Source: Bradyrhizobium sp. CB1015
GTDB taxonomy: Bacteria > Pseudomonadota > Alphaproteobacteria > Rhizobiales > Xanthobacteraceae
Assembly: GCF_025200925.1 (NCBI RefSeq)
Contig: NZ_CP104174.1
Span: forward strand, 5,952,001 to 6,016,000
Length of the DNA stretch: 64,000 nucleotides
Direction of reading: 5' to 3'
Of the stretch, positions 35,208-45,229 are shown piece after piece. Position 1 is the first letter of the stretch; every line of letters starts with the position of its first letter. Position numbers and translations under genes: made by a program. The notes under the pieces were generated by a model. It saw nothing but the letters and a program-made list of their open reading frames with translations. It did not search any database and had not been told where the DNA came from.

Positions 35208-36458
35208 ATGCTGCGCTTGCAATCGGCACTCGGCATTTTCGCATTGCTGTTGATCGCCTTCGCGTTGGCGGAGAATCGGCGCGCCGTGTCGCTGCGCCAG
35301 GCGGCGATCGGCCTCGCCGCGACCTTCGTCACCGCCCTCGTGCTGCTGAAGCTGCCGGTCGTCGCCCATGCCTTCGGTGCCATCAACGACGCGGTCGGCG
35401 CGATCTCGGCGGCCTCGCGGGCCGGCTCCGCCTTCGTGTTCGGCTATGTCGGCGGCGGAGCCCTGCCCTTCGACCTGAAGGCGCCGGGCGCGGACTTCAT
35501 CCTCGCGTTCCAGGCGCTGCCGATCGTGCTGGTCATGAGCGTGCTGACGACGCTGTTGTTCTATTGGCGCGTGCTGCCACCGATCGTCCGCGGCATGGCC
35601 TGGCTCTTGGAGCGCACACTGGGCGTCGGCGGCGCGGTCGGGCTCTCGACCGCCGCCAACATCTTCCTCGGCATGGTCGAGGCGCCGCTGTTCGTGCGGC
35701 CGTATCTGGCACAGATGACGCGCAGCGAGTTGTTCCTGGTGATGACCGGCGGCATGGCCGGCATCGCCGGCACCGTGCTGGTGCTCTACGCGACGCTGCT
35801 GGCCCCGCTCATTCCCGACGCCGCCGCGCATTTCGTCATCGCCTCCGTGCTCGGGGCGCCGGCGGCGATCCTGGTCAGCCTGATCATGGTGCCCGAGACA
35901 TCCGACAAGCGCACCGGCGGCGCGCTGGAGCATCCGCAAATGGAGATCGCCAGCACGATGGACGCGATCGTCAAAGGCACCAGCGCCGGCATCGAGCTGC
36001 TGATCAACATCGTCGCGATGCTGCTGGTGCTGGTGGCCCTGGTCTATCTCGTCAACGCAATCCTCGGCCTGCTCCCGCACGTCGGCGGCGCCGCGATCTC
36101 GCTGCAGCGGCTGCTCGGTCTCGTCATGGCGCCGGTGTGCTGGCTGATGGGATTGCCGTGGGATCAGGCGATCACCGCCGGCAGCCTGATGGGCACCAAG
36201 ACCGTGCTGAACGAATTGATCGCCTATGTCGACTTCTCGAAGCTGCCGCTCGATACGCTCGATCCGCGCTCGCGCCTGATCATGCTCTATGCGATGTGCG
36301 GCTTCGCCAATTTCGCCAGCCTCGGCATCATGATCGGCGGCTTAGGGGTGATGGCGCCGGAGCGGCGCGAGGAGATCAACGCGCTGGGGCTGAAGTCGAT
36401 CGTGTCGGGGACGCTGACGACGTGTCTGATGGGGGCGGTGGTGGGAGTGCTGGCGTAG
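35208..36458 (+). CDS. NupC/CNT-family nucleoside transporter
   Basis: A 416-residue concentrative nucleoside transporter. Visible CNT motifs are GSAFVFGYVGGG (near residue 70), the EAPLFVRPYLAQMTRSELF stretch (near 163-182), and the C-terminal CGFANFASLGIMIGGLG. These transporters import nucleosides with protons or sodium across the inner membrane. Start ATG 35208 has a GAGGG-like site upstream. It is a single gene with a repeat after its stop. Confidence 0.93.
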   Translation: MLRLQSALGIFALLLIAFALAENRRAVSLRQAAIGLAATFVTALVLLKLPVVAHAFGAINDAVGAISAASRAGSAFVFGYVGGGALPFDLKAPGADFILAFQALPIVLVMSVLTTLLFYWRVLPPIVRGMAWLLERTLGVGGAVGLSTAANIFLGMVEAPLFVRPYLAQMTRSELFLVMTGGMAGIAGTVLVLYATLLAPLIPDAAAHFVIASVLGAPAAILVSLIMVPETSDKRTGGALEHPQMEIASTMDAIVKGTSAGIELLINIVAMLLVLVALVYLVNAILGLLPHVGGAAISLQRLLGLVMAPVCWLMGLPWDQAITAGSLMGTKTVLNELIAYVDFSKLPLDTLDPRSRLIMLYAMCGFANFASLGIMIGGLGVMAPERREEINALGLKSIVSGTLTTCLMGAVVGVLA

Positions 36459-36470
36459 GTCTCTCCGCCT

Positions 36471-36594
36471 GTCATTGCGAGCCACCGGGTCCGCGCGTAG
36501 CGCGGCCCGATGACAAGCTCCGCGAAGCAATCCAGACATGCGTCCGCGGAGACAGTCTGGATTGCTTCGTCGCAAGAGCTCCTCGCAATGACGG
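36471..36594. repeat. GTCATTGCGAG-type palindromic repeat
   Basis: A 124-bp copy of the 16551 element: GTCATTGCGAGCCACCGGG at one end and CTCGCAATGACGG at the other, with GAAGCAATCCAGAC and GTCTGGATTGCTTC inside. It lies between convergent stops. Confidence 0.85.
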
Positions 36595-36611
36595 CGGTGA
36601 GAGTCTTTGCA

Positions 36612-37811
36612 TCAACCGCACAATTTCGACTTCTGCAGGATACGGCGAACCTCAGCTATCTTGGCGCGGCACGGCTCGGCCGCCATGGCCTTTGCCTCGC
36701 TGGTTCGCCCCTGCGCCCATAGCAACACCGCCATCAGGCCCTGCGCGCCGGAACGCACCGGCCCTCCCGCCACGTCCGAGGCTGCCAGCGACATGGCGGT
36801 TCGCGCCTCCGACTCGGCCGCACTGAGGTTCGCCTGCTCCAGGAAGAAGACGGCACGGTAGACGTGAGCCCGCGCGTCCTTTGGGTAGCGGGTGACAAGA
36901 TCGAGCGACCGGCTGACCATCTCGTTAGCCTTCACCGACACTTCCGACGCACGGATATAGTGCGCGGCATCGGCCATGTAAGCCGAATAATGCGCGGCGG
37001 CGAAGCCGGCGCAAACGAGAGATCCGATGAATCCCGCGAGCAACGTTATGCTCGCGCTACGCGGCAGGCTGTCATAAGACCAGAAGGCGAGCCACGGCGT
37101 GACGGCGAGCGCGGCGCCGGCCACCGCACCGCCTGCATGGGCATAATAGTTGACGTTGCCGGACGCGCCGAAGGCGAGCGGCAGCAGTGCGGGCACACCG
37201 AAGAACAGCGACGTCTTCAGCCTCGATATGGTTTGATCGGCGTCCGCTTCGGGATCGAAGCTCGCAACGAACAGCGCTGCGATCAGCCCGGTGATGGCGC
37301 CGGACGCACCGACGCCGACCGTGCCGGAGCCGTTGCCCAGCAGCGAGCCGGCCTCACCGGCCAATGCACCGGCGATAAAGATCAAGGCAAACCAGCCGCG
37401 GCCGATCAGCGATTCCAGCCTGACCCCGACGATGAACAGCGCCACGCAATTGCTCACGAGATGCCAGCCGCTGCCATGCAGAAGCGGCGCAAGGCCGATC
37501 CGCCACCACTCCCCCCGTCCGACGACGAGATCGTAGCCGGACGCGCCTTGAGCGATCAGCGAGCGCACATCGAGGTCGCCGTCTCGCGCAATGTCGATGG
37601 CCAGGCTGCGTTGCAGAACGAAGATCAGGAGCAGACCGAAGATCAGGCCGATGGTGAGGAAGGGGATATCGGCCAGAAGCTTGTTGTCGGCAAAAAACCT
37701 CTCCTCGCTTGAAGAGGGCTCCTCTACGGCGACCGGCACGGGGGCCGGTCGAAACGATGCTCTTGGAGCTGGCGCTACGGTGCCGCGTCGGCCAAAAGTG
37801 TTGGTCGCCAT
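36612..37811 (-). CDS. rhomboid intramembrane serine protease with C-terminal extension
   Basis: A 399-residue membrane protein. Residues 1-45 are cytoplasmic and Pro-rich, and the first helix is near 50-67. The rhomboid core has GWHLVSN (H117, N121), the nucleophile motif GVGASGA (S170) and the catalytic His in NYYAHAGGA (H225). It cleaves transmembrane substrates inside the membrane. After the seventh helix (about 245-265) comes a helical extension with repeated KDARAHVYRAVFFLEQANL and AQGLMAVLLWAQGRTSEAKA segments, resembling TPR helices, that might bind partners. Substrates are unknown. Confidence 0.9.
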   Translation of the reverse strand: MATNTFGRRGTVAPAPRASFRPAPVPVAVEEPSSSEERFFADNKLLADIPFLTIGLIFGLLLIFVLQRSLAIDIARDGDLDVRSLIAQGASGYDLVVGRGEWWRIGLAPLLHGSGWHLVSNCVALFIVGVRLESLIGRGWFALIFIAGALAGEAGSLLGNGSGTVGVGASGAITGLIAALFVASFDPEADADQTISRLKTSLFFGVPALLPLAFGASGNVNYYAHAGGAVAGAALAVTPWLAFWSYDSLPRSASITLLAGFIGSLVCAGFAAAHYSAYMADAAHYIRASEVSVKANEMVSRSLDLVTRYPKDARAHVYRAVFFLEQANLSAAESEARTAMSLAASDVAGGPVRSGAQGLMAVLLWAQGRTSEAKAMAAEPCRAKIAEVRRILQKSKLCG

Positions 37812-37963
37812 GAAAGCATTCTCGCGTTGTCACAGCCTTGAGTTGACGCGAGAGGTATTTGCGACTGGTTAGCACCGAGTTTGCGGGGCGGCTGAAATCA
37901 TCCCGATTGCTGACCGCCCGGTTTAGCCGATTGACCGCATTTTAGCGATCAAGAGTCGCGCGC

Positions 37964-38491
37964 TTACGCCTTCAGCTCCACCGTCTTGAACTCGGCGGGG
38001 AGGATCACCTCCAGCAGCTCCACGTCGTCCGAATAGTCCAGGATCATGTGCCTGATCTTCGGCGGCTGCGTCCAGGCGCTGCCTTGCTTCATCAAGGTCT
38101 CGCCCTGCCCTTCCATATAGGTCTTCACCCAACCCTTGAGCACGTAGACCATCTGGAATTCGACGTCGTGATAGTGGAGCTTGGAGACCTCGGCCGGGTT
38201 GCAGGGGCCTTGCAAGCGGATCACATGCGCCTGCGCGAGGCCGTGGGTCGCCTCGGCGATGCCGAGATCGCGGTACTTCGCGTAGGCACGCAGGCCGTCG
38301 GCCTTGAAGTCTTCCTCGCGGTGATGGCTGACGGCGATGCGCTGCTTCGGACGTGCGGGCTTTTTCGGCGCGGCAGTGCGCGCCTTCGCCTTCACGGCCT
38401 TGCGTGCGGAGGATCGCGCCGCCGCCTTGGCGCCGCTCCGCTTCTTGACCGCGGCTTGAGCTGCGCTGCGCGATTTCACCTTCTTGGCCAT
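37964..38491 (-). CDS. cupin-domain protein with Lys/Ala-rich N-terminus
   Basis: A 175-residue protein. Residues 1-50 are highly basic and Lys/Ala/Arg-rich, like histone H1-type tails. The rest is a single cupin: KLHYHDVEFQMVYVLKGWVK with the metal His pair (HYHD) and a second motif RHMILDYSDDVELLEV. The metal and substrate are unknown. The basic tail could bind nucleic acid or simply be low-complexity sequence. It stands between rhomboid and Usg genes on the same strand. Confidence 0.83.
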   Translation of the reverse strand: MAKKVKSRSAAQAAVKKRSGAKAAARSSARKAVKAKARTAAPKKPARPKQRIAVSHHREEDFKADGLRAYAKYRDLGIAEATHGLAQAHVIRLQGPCNPAEVSKLHYHDVEFQMVYVLKGWVKTYMEGQGETLMKQGSAWTQPPKIRHMILDYSDDVELLEVILPAEFKTVELKA

Positions 38492-38636
38492 GGCTGCCTC
38501 CCGTCGTTATTGTGAAGAGAGGCTAGCACAGAAATGCGCGCGTGTAGGATCGGTAGAGCTCTTGCGAAACCCATCATCCCAGGATTTGCGAAGGCAATGG
38601 GTTTCGCCTCGCCACCCTGCGCTACGGGTGATCAGC

Positions 38637-38924
38637 TCAATGCAAGCGGAACACGCCGTCGACGGCGCGGAGCTCGGCCGGCTTGATCAGCTTGCAATGC
38701 GCCACCGTGACCGAATGCAGGGGGCCGTCGAGCTTCTCCTGCCAGAACGCCAGGAAATCGGTCAGCGCGGGGAATTTCGGAAACATGTCGTAGTTCTGCC
38801 AGACATAGGTCTGCAGCAGCGAAGGATGATCCGGCATCCGATAAAGAATTTGTGCCGTCGTCAGCCCGTAGCCCAGCATCTGCTTCCGGAAATCGTCGGA
38901 AACACCCCCAACGCGCAGTCCCAT
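38637..38924 (-). CDS. usg: Usg-family protein
   Basis: A 95-residue protein of the Usg family (named for the gene near trp in other bacteria). It has the strongly conserved core GYGLTTAQILYRMPDHPSLL and TYVWQNYDMFPKFP, then LDGPLHSVTVAH. Start is ATG 38924 with a perfect AGGAGGT ribosome site eight bases upstream; the longer frame to 39032 is not used. The biochemical function is unknown in all organisms. Confidence 0.92.
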   Translation of the reverse strand: MGLRVGGVSDDFRKQMLGYGLTTAQILYRMPDHPSLLQTYVWQNYDMFPKFPALTDFLAFWQEKLDGPLHSVTVAHCKLIKPAELRAVDGVFRLH

Positions 38925-39209
38925 GCCAAACCTCCTTTGCAGGAGCGCATTCGGCGAGTGGCTTGTCCGTGCCCCGGGGAGCCACCCGGAAACGATGCGC
39001 TCACAGACGAGAAATGTGACGCAAACTGACAACTCATCTCAAGCCCGAAAGTTTAACAAGCTGTTGAAATTCAATGCTTTAGCAGCAGATGCTTCCCCGT
39101 GCTAATACGGCCTTCCAGGAGCCTCAAAGAGGCCTCCGAGGCTGGTTAACGATGGCAATGGGTTTCTGGCAGTCCGCGCTTTCGGCTGCTAATTTTTCTG
39201 CTACAAACC
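38925..39209. other. intergenic region upstream of groESL
   Basis: About 285 bp between the Usg start and the groESL promoter. It includes a hairpin GGAGCCTC-AAA-GAGGCCTCC near 39118-39138 and is AT-richer than the neighbourhood. No gene is seen. The Usg promoter must lie here on the minus strand. Confidence 0.4.
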
Positions 39210-39238
39210 CTTGCCCCCGCAAAATTCCTGTCCTATTT
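39210..39238 (+). promoter_or_regulatory. RpoH-type heat-shock promoter of groESL
   Basis: A CTTG element at 39210-39213, an 18-nt spacer, then CCTATTT at 39232-39238. This agrees with the alphaproteobacterial sigma-32 (RpoH) pattern CTTG-N17/18-CYTATNT. It lies just upstream of the CIRCE element, and transcription would start near 39245-39250. Confidence 0.65.
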
Positions 39239-39252
39239 CAGCGTCGCCCGTG

Positions 39253-39279
39253 CTAGCACTCGCGGGCAACGATTGCTAA
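39253..39279 (+). promoter_or_regulatory. CIRCE operator (HrcA binding site)
   Basis: CTAGCACTC, nine bases, then GATTGCTAA. It matches the CIRCE consensus TTAGCACTC-N9-GAGTGCTAA with one mismatch in each arm. It is 45 bp upstream of groES and downstream of the putative RpoH promoter, so HrcA repression and RpoH activation would act together. Confidence 0.88.
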
Positions 39280-39323
39280 CAATCTCAAAATCCTCAACTC
39301 GTGCAAATATTTAGGAGGACTGC

Positions 39324-41326
<2,003 letters not shown>

Positions 41327-41356
41327 TCCAGCCGTTCAGGCACAATACGAAATGCG

Positions 41357-41386
41357 AAACCCCGGCAGCGATGCCGGGGTTTTTGT
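41357..41386 (+). terminator. intrinsic terminator after groEL
   Basis: A hairpin with stem ACCCCGGCA and TGCCGGGGT around a GCGA loop, followed by TTTTTGTTTTG. It lies about 30 bp past the groEL stop. Confidence 0.92.
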
Positions 41387-41416
41387 TTTGGGATTCGCCA
41401 AACGACAGCGGCTCGC

Positions 41417-41509
41417 CCGTAGCCTGGATGGAGCGCAGCGCAATCCGGGGTAGCTTGCGCGACGCGGCCAGTTCTCCCGGATTACGCTTGCGCTCCATCC
41501 GGGCTACGG
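41417..41509. repeat. CCGTAGCCTGGATGGAGCGCAG inverted repeat
   Basis: The arms CGTAGCCTGGATGGAGCG and CGCTCCATCCGGGCTACGG plus inner CGCAATCCGGGG and CCCGGATTACGC make a 93-bp hairpin element. It lies between convergent stops (groEL and signal peptidase). Confidence 0.85.
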
Positions 41510-41533
41510 ACTGCCCCGAAATGACGGCCCCCC

Positions 41534-42280
41534 TCACTCCACCTTCCCGATCCGCTCGAAGCGCGGCTCGCCGTCCTCGTCGAGCGACCAGTAGATCCGC
41601 GTCACCTTGCCGATGAGATTGTCCATCGGCACGAAGCCGAATGTCGACAGCATGCGACTGTCGGTGGAATTGTCGCGGTTGTCGCCGAGCACGAAAAAGT
41701 GGCCCGGCGGCACCGTGAAGACGTTGGTGTTGTCGAGGTAGCCGTCGTCGGCGCAGTCGTAGGTCACATAGGACGCGCCGCTCGGCAGCGTCTCGCGCCA
41801 GCGCTTGACGGCCGCGCGGTCGTCGACACCGCAGGCGTCGCCGGCAGGTGTCGCCTCCAGGGCGACGCGGGTCACCGGGCGGCCGTTGAGGATGAGGTGG
41901 CCCTGCCGCATCTGGATGCGGTCTCCGGGCAGGCCGACGACGCGCTTGACGTAGTCGACAGAACCGTCCTTCGCCGTCCGGAACACGACGATGTCGCCAT
42001 ATTCGGGATCGGCGGCGAGGATGCGGCCCGAAATCCAGGACGGCGCGAACGGAAGGGAATAGCGGCCATACCCGTAGGCATATTTCGCGGCAAAGACGTA
42101 ATCGCCGACCATGAGCGTCGGTGTCATCGAACCGGACGGAATGTTGAACGGCTGATACAGGACGAAGCGAAACAGGATCACCGGCGACCACAGCACCGGG
42201 ATCATGAGGATCAGGACGACGATCGCCTTCCAGTCGCTGGATCGCGCCGCGGGGCGGATCGATTCCTGAAGAGCGGTCAT
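41534..42280 (-). CDS. lepB: signal peptidase I
   Basis: A 248-residue type I signal peptidase with one N-terminal membrane helix (about residues 18-38). The nucleophile is S51 in FNIPSGSMTPTL and the general base is K112 in VDYVKRVVGLPGD; the late box is GHFFVLGDNRDNSTDSR. It cleaves Sec/Tat signal peptides on the periplasmic side. An extra loop with two Cys (GDACGVDD and VTYDCADD) lies between the conserved boxes. It is alone here, not in the usual lepB-rnc-era cluster, so it may be a paralogue. Confidence 0.95.
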   Translation of the reverse strand: MTALQESIRPAARSSDWKAIVVLILMIPVLWSPVILFRFVLYQPFNIPSGSMTPTLMVGDYVFAAKYAYGYGRYSLPFAPSWISGRILAADPEYGDIVVFRTAKDGSVDYVKRVVGLPGDRIQMRQGHLILNGRPVTRVALEATPAGDACGVDDRAAVKRWRETLPSGASYVTYDCADDGYLDNTNVFTVPPGHFFVLGDNRDNSTDSRMLSTFGFVPMDNLIGKVTRIYWSLDEDGEPRFERIGKVE

Positions 42281-42411
42281 GTGCCTTCCCTGATCAAGAC
42301 GTTGCGGCGCCTAGATTACGCAACCTGCGAGCGCGCTCAATCCCCGGCGAACTCAAATTGGTCGCGCTCCGCGCCGATCGCGTTCATCGCAGACGGCGGC
42401 AACGCAGATGT

Positions 42412-42437
42412 GAAGGGCCGCCCGTGGGCGGCCCTTC
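42412..42437 (-). terminator. perfect hairpin after slipin gene
   Basis: A 12-bp perfect stem GAAGGGCCGCCC paired with GGGCGGCCCTTC around only two bases, three nucleotides beyond the slipin stop codon. There is no U run, so termination is inferred from position and strength. Confidence 0.5.
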
Positions 42438-42440
42438 GGT

Positions 42441-43604
42441 TCATGCGCTCTCGGGCGCCTTCAGGCGCACGAGCCTGGTCAGGAGGGCATCGAGCCCCTG
42501 GCCGTCCCCGGCATGGAGGTCGATGCGGCCGACCTTCTCGACCAGCCGCTCCAGCGACTCCAGCTCCTTGAGCCGGAGCAGCAGGGGGTTCTCCTCCATC
42601 AGGCGGGCGGTGTTCAGGAGCGAACGCGTCGCCGCGGTCTCCTCCTGCCGGCGGATCAGGTTCGCCTTCGCGACCCGCTCCGCTTCCACCACCTTGTTCA
42701 CCAGCTCCCGGATCTCGCCGGGCAGGATCACGTCCTTGACGCCGAGCTCGGTCACCTCCACGCCGGACTCTGCGACGCGTGCCCGCACATAGTCGCGCAG
42801 CTCCGCATCCAGCGCCGCCTTCGCCGACAGCACCTCGTCCAGCGTCCGGCTAGCTACCGCTTCGCGGATCGCGAACTGCACCAGGCGGTACAGCCACGCA
42901 TCCACGTCGGGCACGGTCGCAACCGTGCGCTCGGGATCGACCACCTTACGGAACGCCGTCAGCGTCACCCGCAGCGCGATGCGATCCTTGGTCAGCATCT
43001 CCTGCGCAGTGATCTCGACCGCCTGGGGCCGCAGGTCGAGGCGCTTCACCTCGATCTTGCGGCCGACGGTCCAGAAGGCGTGCCGGCCGGGCGCGAGCCG
43101 CTCGGTGAGCCGGCCCTCGACATAGAGCAGGCCCGCCTCGTGGTTCTCGACCACCGTCTCCGACGTCACGGCCGAACGGTTGCGCTCGATCATGGCCAGA
43201 TGCCGCGCGCTGACCTTGGGATCAGCGGACACATCGATGCGCTCGACATCGATGCGCGTTGCGACCTTCCAGTAGACGCGCACCTGCCAGGGCGTCATCA
43301 GATGCACGGGCCGGCCGTCGAGGCTGACGATGGCGATCTCGTCCGCCTTGGTCTCGACCGCCTCGAACAGCTCGGCGGCAAGATCGGGCCGCGCGGCCTT
43401 CAACACGGCATAGCGCTCCGCGGGAAATTCGCTGCGGACCACGTCGAGCACCTCGGCCTTCAGCTCGTGCAGGGGATCGAACAGGCGATGCTTGCCGGGC
43501 GCGAGCACGCGCACGAGCTGCCCGTTGCGCATCAGCAACGCACGCTCGCCATCCTTCACCGTCACGTTCAGCATCAGCAAATGCCAGGTCTTGTTCAAAG
43601 TCAT
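42441..43604 (-). CDS. slipin family (SPFH/band 7) protein
   Basis: A 387-residue SPFH protein of the slipin type without a clear N-terminal membrane helix. It has an N-terminal segment with VKDGERALLMRNGQLVRVLAPGKH, the SPFH core (about 150-270) with LGVKDVILPGEIRELVNKV, and a coiled-coil-prone VEAERVAKANLIRRQEETAA. Slipins scaffold or regulate membrane proteins. The ATG at 43604 has a strong AGGAGG site. Upstream on the same strand lie two tRNA-like sequences, which makes an RNA-linked role possible. Confidence 0.88.
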   Translation of the reverse strand: MTLNKTWHLLMLNVTVKDGERALLMRNGQLVRVLAPGKHRLFDPLHELKAEVLDVVRSEFPAERYAVLKAARPDLAAELFEAVETKADEIAIVSLDGRPVHLMTPWQVRVYWKVATRIDVERIDVSADPKVSARHLAMIERNRSAVTSETVVENHEAGLLYVEGRLTERLAPGRHAFWTVGRKIEVKRLDLRPQAVEITAQEMLTKDRIALRVTLTAFRKVVDPERTVATVPDVDAWLYRLVQFAIREAVASRTLDEVLSAKAALDAELRDYVRARVAESGVEVTELGVKDVILPGEIRELVNKVVEAERVAKANLIRRQEETAATRSLLNTARLMEENPLLLRLKELESLERLVEKVGRIDLHAGDGQGLDALLTRLVRLKAPESA

Positions 43605-43936
43605 GGCACGCCTCCTTCATTTGCGCCCGGCCGTTTGCCGGACAACTGTTTCGGTCGCAAAAGGATTTGAGGACGCGGACGACGCTTCCTGGGAGATCAA
43701 CGGGCCGAGGCTTGAGCCTGCGTGACGACGGGCGCACGCGCGCGATCGCGCGAGACGTGTCGCGCGGTCATGCGGAGCCACCCGGCATCGGCGCAAGCGG
43801 TATCTACCCGCGGCGCAAAGCCGGTCTCACAGTGTCGTTGTTCGGACGAAAGCCTTTTGGGCAATGCGGCCGGACGGCGACTGAAGCGCGCGTCCGGTCC
43901 CCTTCAGAGGTATCAGCTTTTCAGGCTGAAACGGAG
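43605..43936. other. leader region between tRNA-like elements and slipin
   Basis: About 330 bp. It holds a hairpin with arms CCGGACG (43870-43876) and CGTCCGG (43891-43897) with a 14-base loop. No open frame with a ribosome site is seen. If the tRNA-like sequences and slipin are one transcript, this is its central leader. Confidence 0.4.
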
Positions 43937-44009
43937 CGCTGGAGCGGGATTCGAACCCGCGACAGGATGAGTCACAATCATCTGCTCTACCAAACTGAGC
44001 TATCCTTTG
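43937..44009 (-). ncRNA. degenerate tRNA-His-like sequence (anticodon GUG)
   Basis: On the minus strand: D-arm GCTC/GAGC with a normal GG-containing loop, anticodon arm GATGA/TCATC with loop TTGTGAC (anticodon GTG, plus-strand positions 43973-43975) and a perfect T-arm GCGGG/CCCGC with loop TTCGAAT. The acceptor stem fails: only the inner three pairs (GGA with TCC) form and there is no encoded CCA. It abuts the Phe-like copy. It is unlikely to be charged, so it is a tRNA-like RNA or a decayed tRNA. Confidence 0.7.
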
Positions 44010-44080
44010 TGCAAGAGACCGGAATCGAACCGATGCCTTCGGGTGTTCAACCCGACGCTCTCCATGAGCTACGTCCTGCG
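44010..44080 (-). ncRNA. degenerate tRNA-Phe-like sequence (anticodon GAA)
   Basis: Minus strand: D-arm GCTC/GAGC with a loop of only five bases and no GG pair; anticodon arm TCGGG/CCCGA with loop TTGAACA (anticodon GAA, plus-strand positions 44046-44048); T-arm ATCGG/CCGGT with loop TTCGATT. The acceptor GCAGGAC against CTCTTGC gives six of seven pairs only with one extra base before the TA. The 3' end reads ACA, not ACCA. Its 5' end CGCAGGA can instead pair (6 of 7) with the 3' end TCCAGCG of the downstream His-like copy. Confidence 0.68.
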
Positions 44081-44273
44081 TTTCTCCTTCATTCGGCGGA
44101 ACACGAAACCGGAAGACCGGCCCGCGCCAGTCGGGATCTCAGCGAGCCCGAACTCATGGCCTAGCGAAGGACGGCGCTAATAGACCAGGCACGTTCGGGT
44201 TGCAAGGGGCAGGTTCAAGATTTTTCGTCGCACCTTGTGCGCAGCGGCGCGATCGTCACAGCGAGACATCGCC

Positions 44274-45107
44274 TCAACTGCGCGACATCTCCTGGAAACA
44301 CGCCCTCACCCAGTCGATGGTCACGCGCGCTGCAGCGTCGCGCTTGAGATGGTTCTGCACCAAGAGCCAGACGTCGCGGCGCTTCGGCAGCAGCGTGGCG
44401 CGCAGGCGGCGATCACCCAGCAGATCCGCGCAAACATATTCCGGCAACACGCCTGCGGCCTGATGCGCGCGGATCAGGTTGCGGATGACACGAACGTTGT
44501 CGGTGACGCAGCGCGCGCGGGCCTTCTTCGTGCGCAGGAATTGCATCTCGGGAATGGTCCCGAGCTCGTCCGGATAGGCGCACAGCATCGGCTCGCTCTC
44601 GGTCGCATCAGGCTCGAAATAGTAGAGCCTGATATCGCCGAGCTTCGAGATCGCGAAGTCGCCCTTGTCAGGCTTGCGCAGCCGGATGGCGAGATCGGCC
44701 TCCCAGCGCGAAAACTTGACGTTCTCGCTCGAGGTGAGGAATTGCAGGGTCAGGCCGGGATTGGCACGCAGGAAGTCGCTCGCGCGGGGCGACAGCACCT
44801 CCTCGGCGACGGTGTTGGTGGAGGCGATCCGCAGGCGTCCCACCGGACCTTCCAGACTCTCACTGAGGCGGCCGATCTCGGCGGCATGTGTGGCCATCGC
44901 CTCGACATGCGCCAGCACCGCCTCGCAACTCCGCGTCGGCCTGCGGACGCCGTCAGCGGCCTCGAACAGACGCAAACCGAGCGCACGCTCGATGCGCGAC
45001 AGCCTGCGCCCGACCGTCGTCTCGTCGATGCGCAGCCGCGCGCTGGCGCCCGCGTAGGTGCCCTCGTCCCTGACGGCAGCGATGATGCGCAGATCGTCCC
45101 AGTTCAT
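44274..45107 (-). CDS. LysR family transcriptional regulator
   Basis: A 277-residue LysR-type regulator. The winged HTH is at residues 1-60 (WDDLRIIAAVRDEGTYAGAS, then LRIDETTVGRRLSRIERALG), followed by a LysR substrate-binding domain (about 85-275) that is somewhat shorter than usual. The protein is divergent from an isochorismatase-like gene and a GST, which are its likely targets. The inducer is unknown. Confidence 0.9.
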   Translation of the reverse strand: MNWDDLRIIAAVRDEGTYAGASARLRIDETTVGRRLSRIERALGLRLFEAADGVRRPTRSCEAVLAHVEAMATHAAEIGRLSESLEGPVGRLRIASTNTVAEEVLSPRASDFLRANPGLTLQFLTSSENVKFSRWEADLAIRLRKPDKGDFAISKLGDIRLYYFEPDATESEPMLCAYPDELGTIPEMQFLRTKKARARCVTDNVRVIRNLIRAHQAAGVLPEYVCADLLGDRRLRATLLPKRRDVWLLVQNHLKRDAAARVTIDWVRACFQEMSRS

Positions 45108-45229
45108 TGCGCGAGGCTACACCGGCCCCGAGGACCCTGCAATATCGCAGCCACCCGCTGCAATATCCCTGCATATCGGCAGGCCTCCGCGGCGCTATGT
45201 TCGTTCAGCCTTTTGCTCCGGAGATTTCC

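Noticed and set aside
33627..36080. 817-codon minus-strand open frame
   Set aside because: It spans the MFS gene in another frame and the antisense of the nucleoside transporter, with no recognisable domain.
44186..44204. Sigma-54-like promoter GGCACG-TTCGGG-TTGC
   Set aside because: The GG and GC elements are two bases too far apart, and it points away from the tRNA-like units and slipin.
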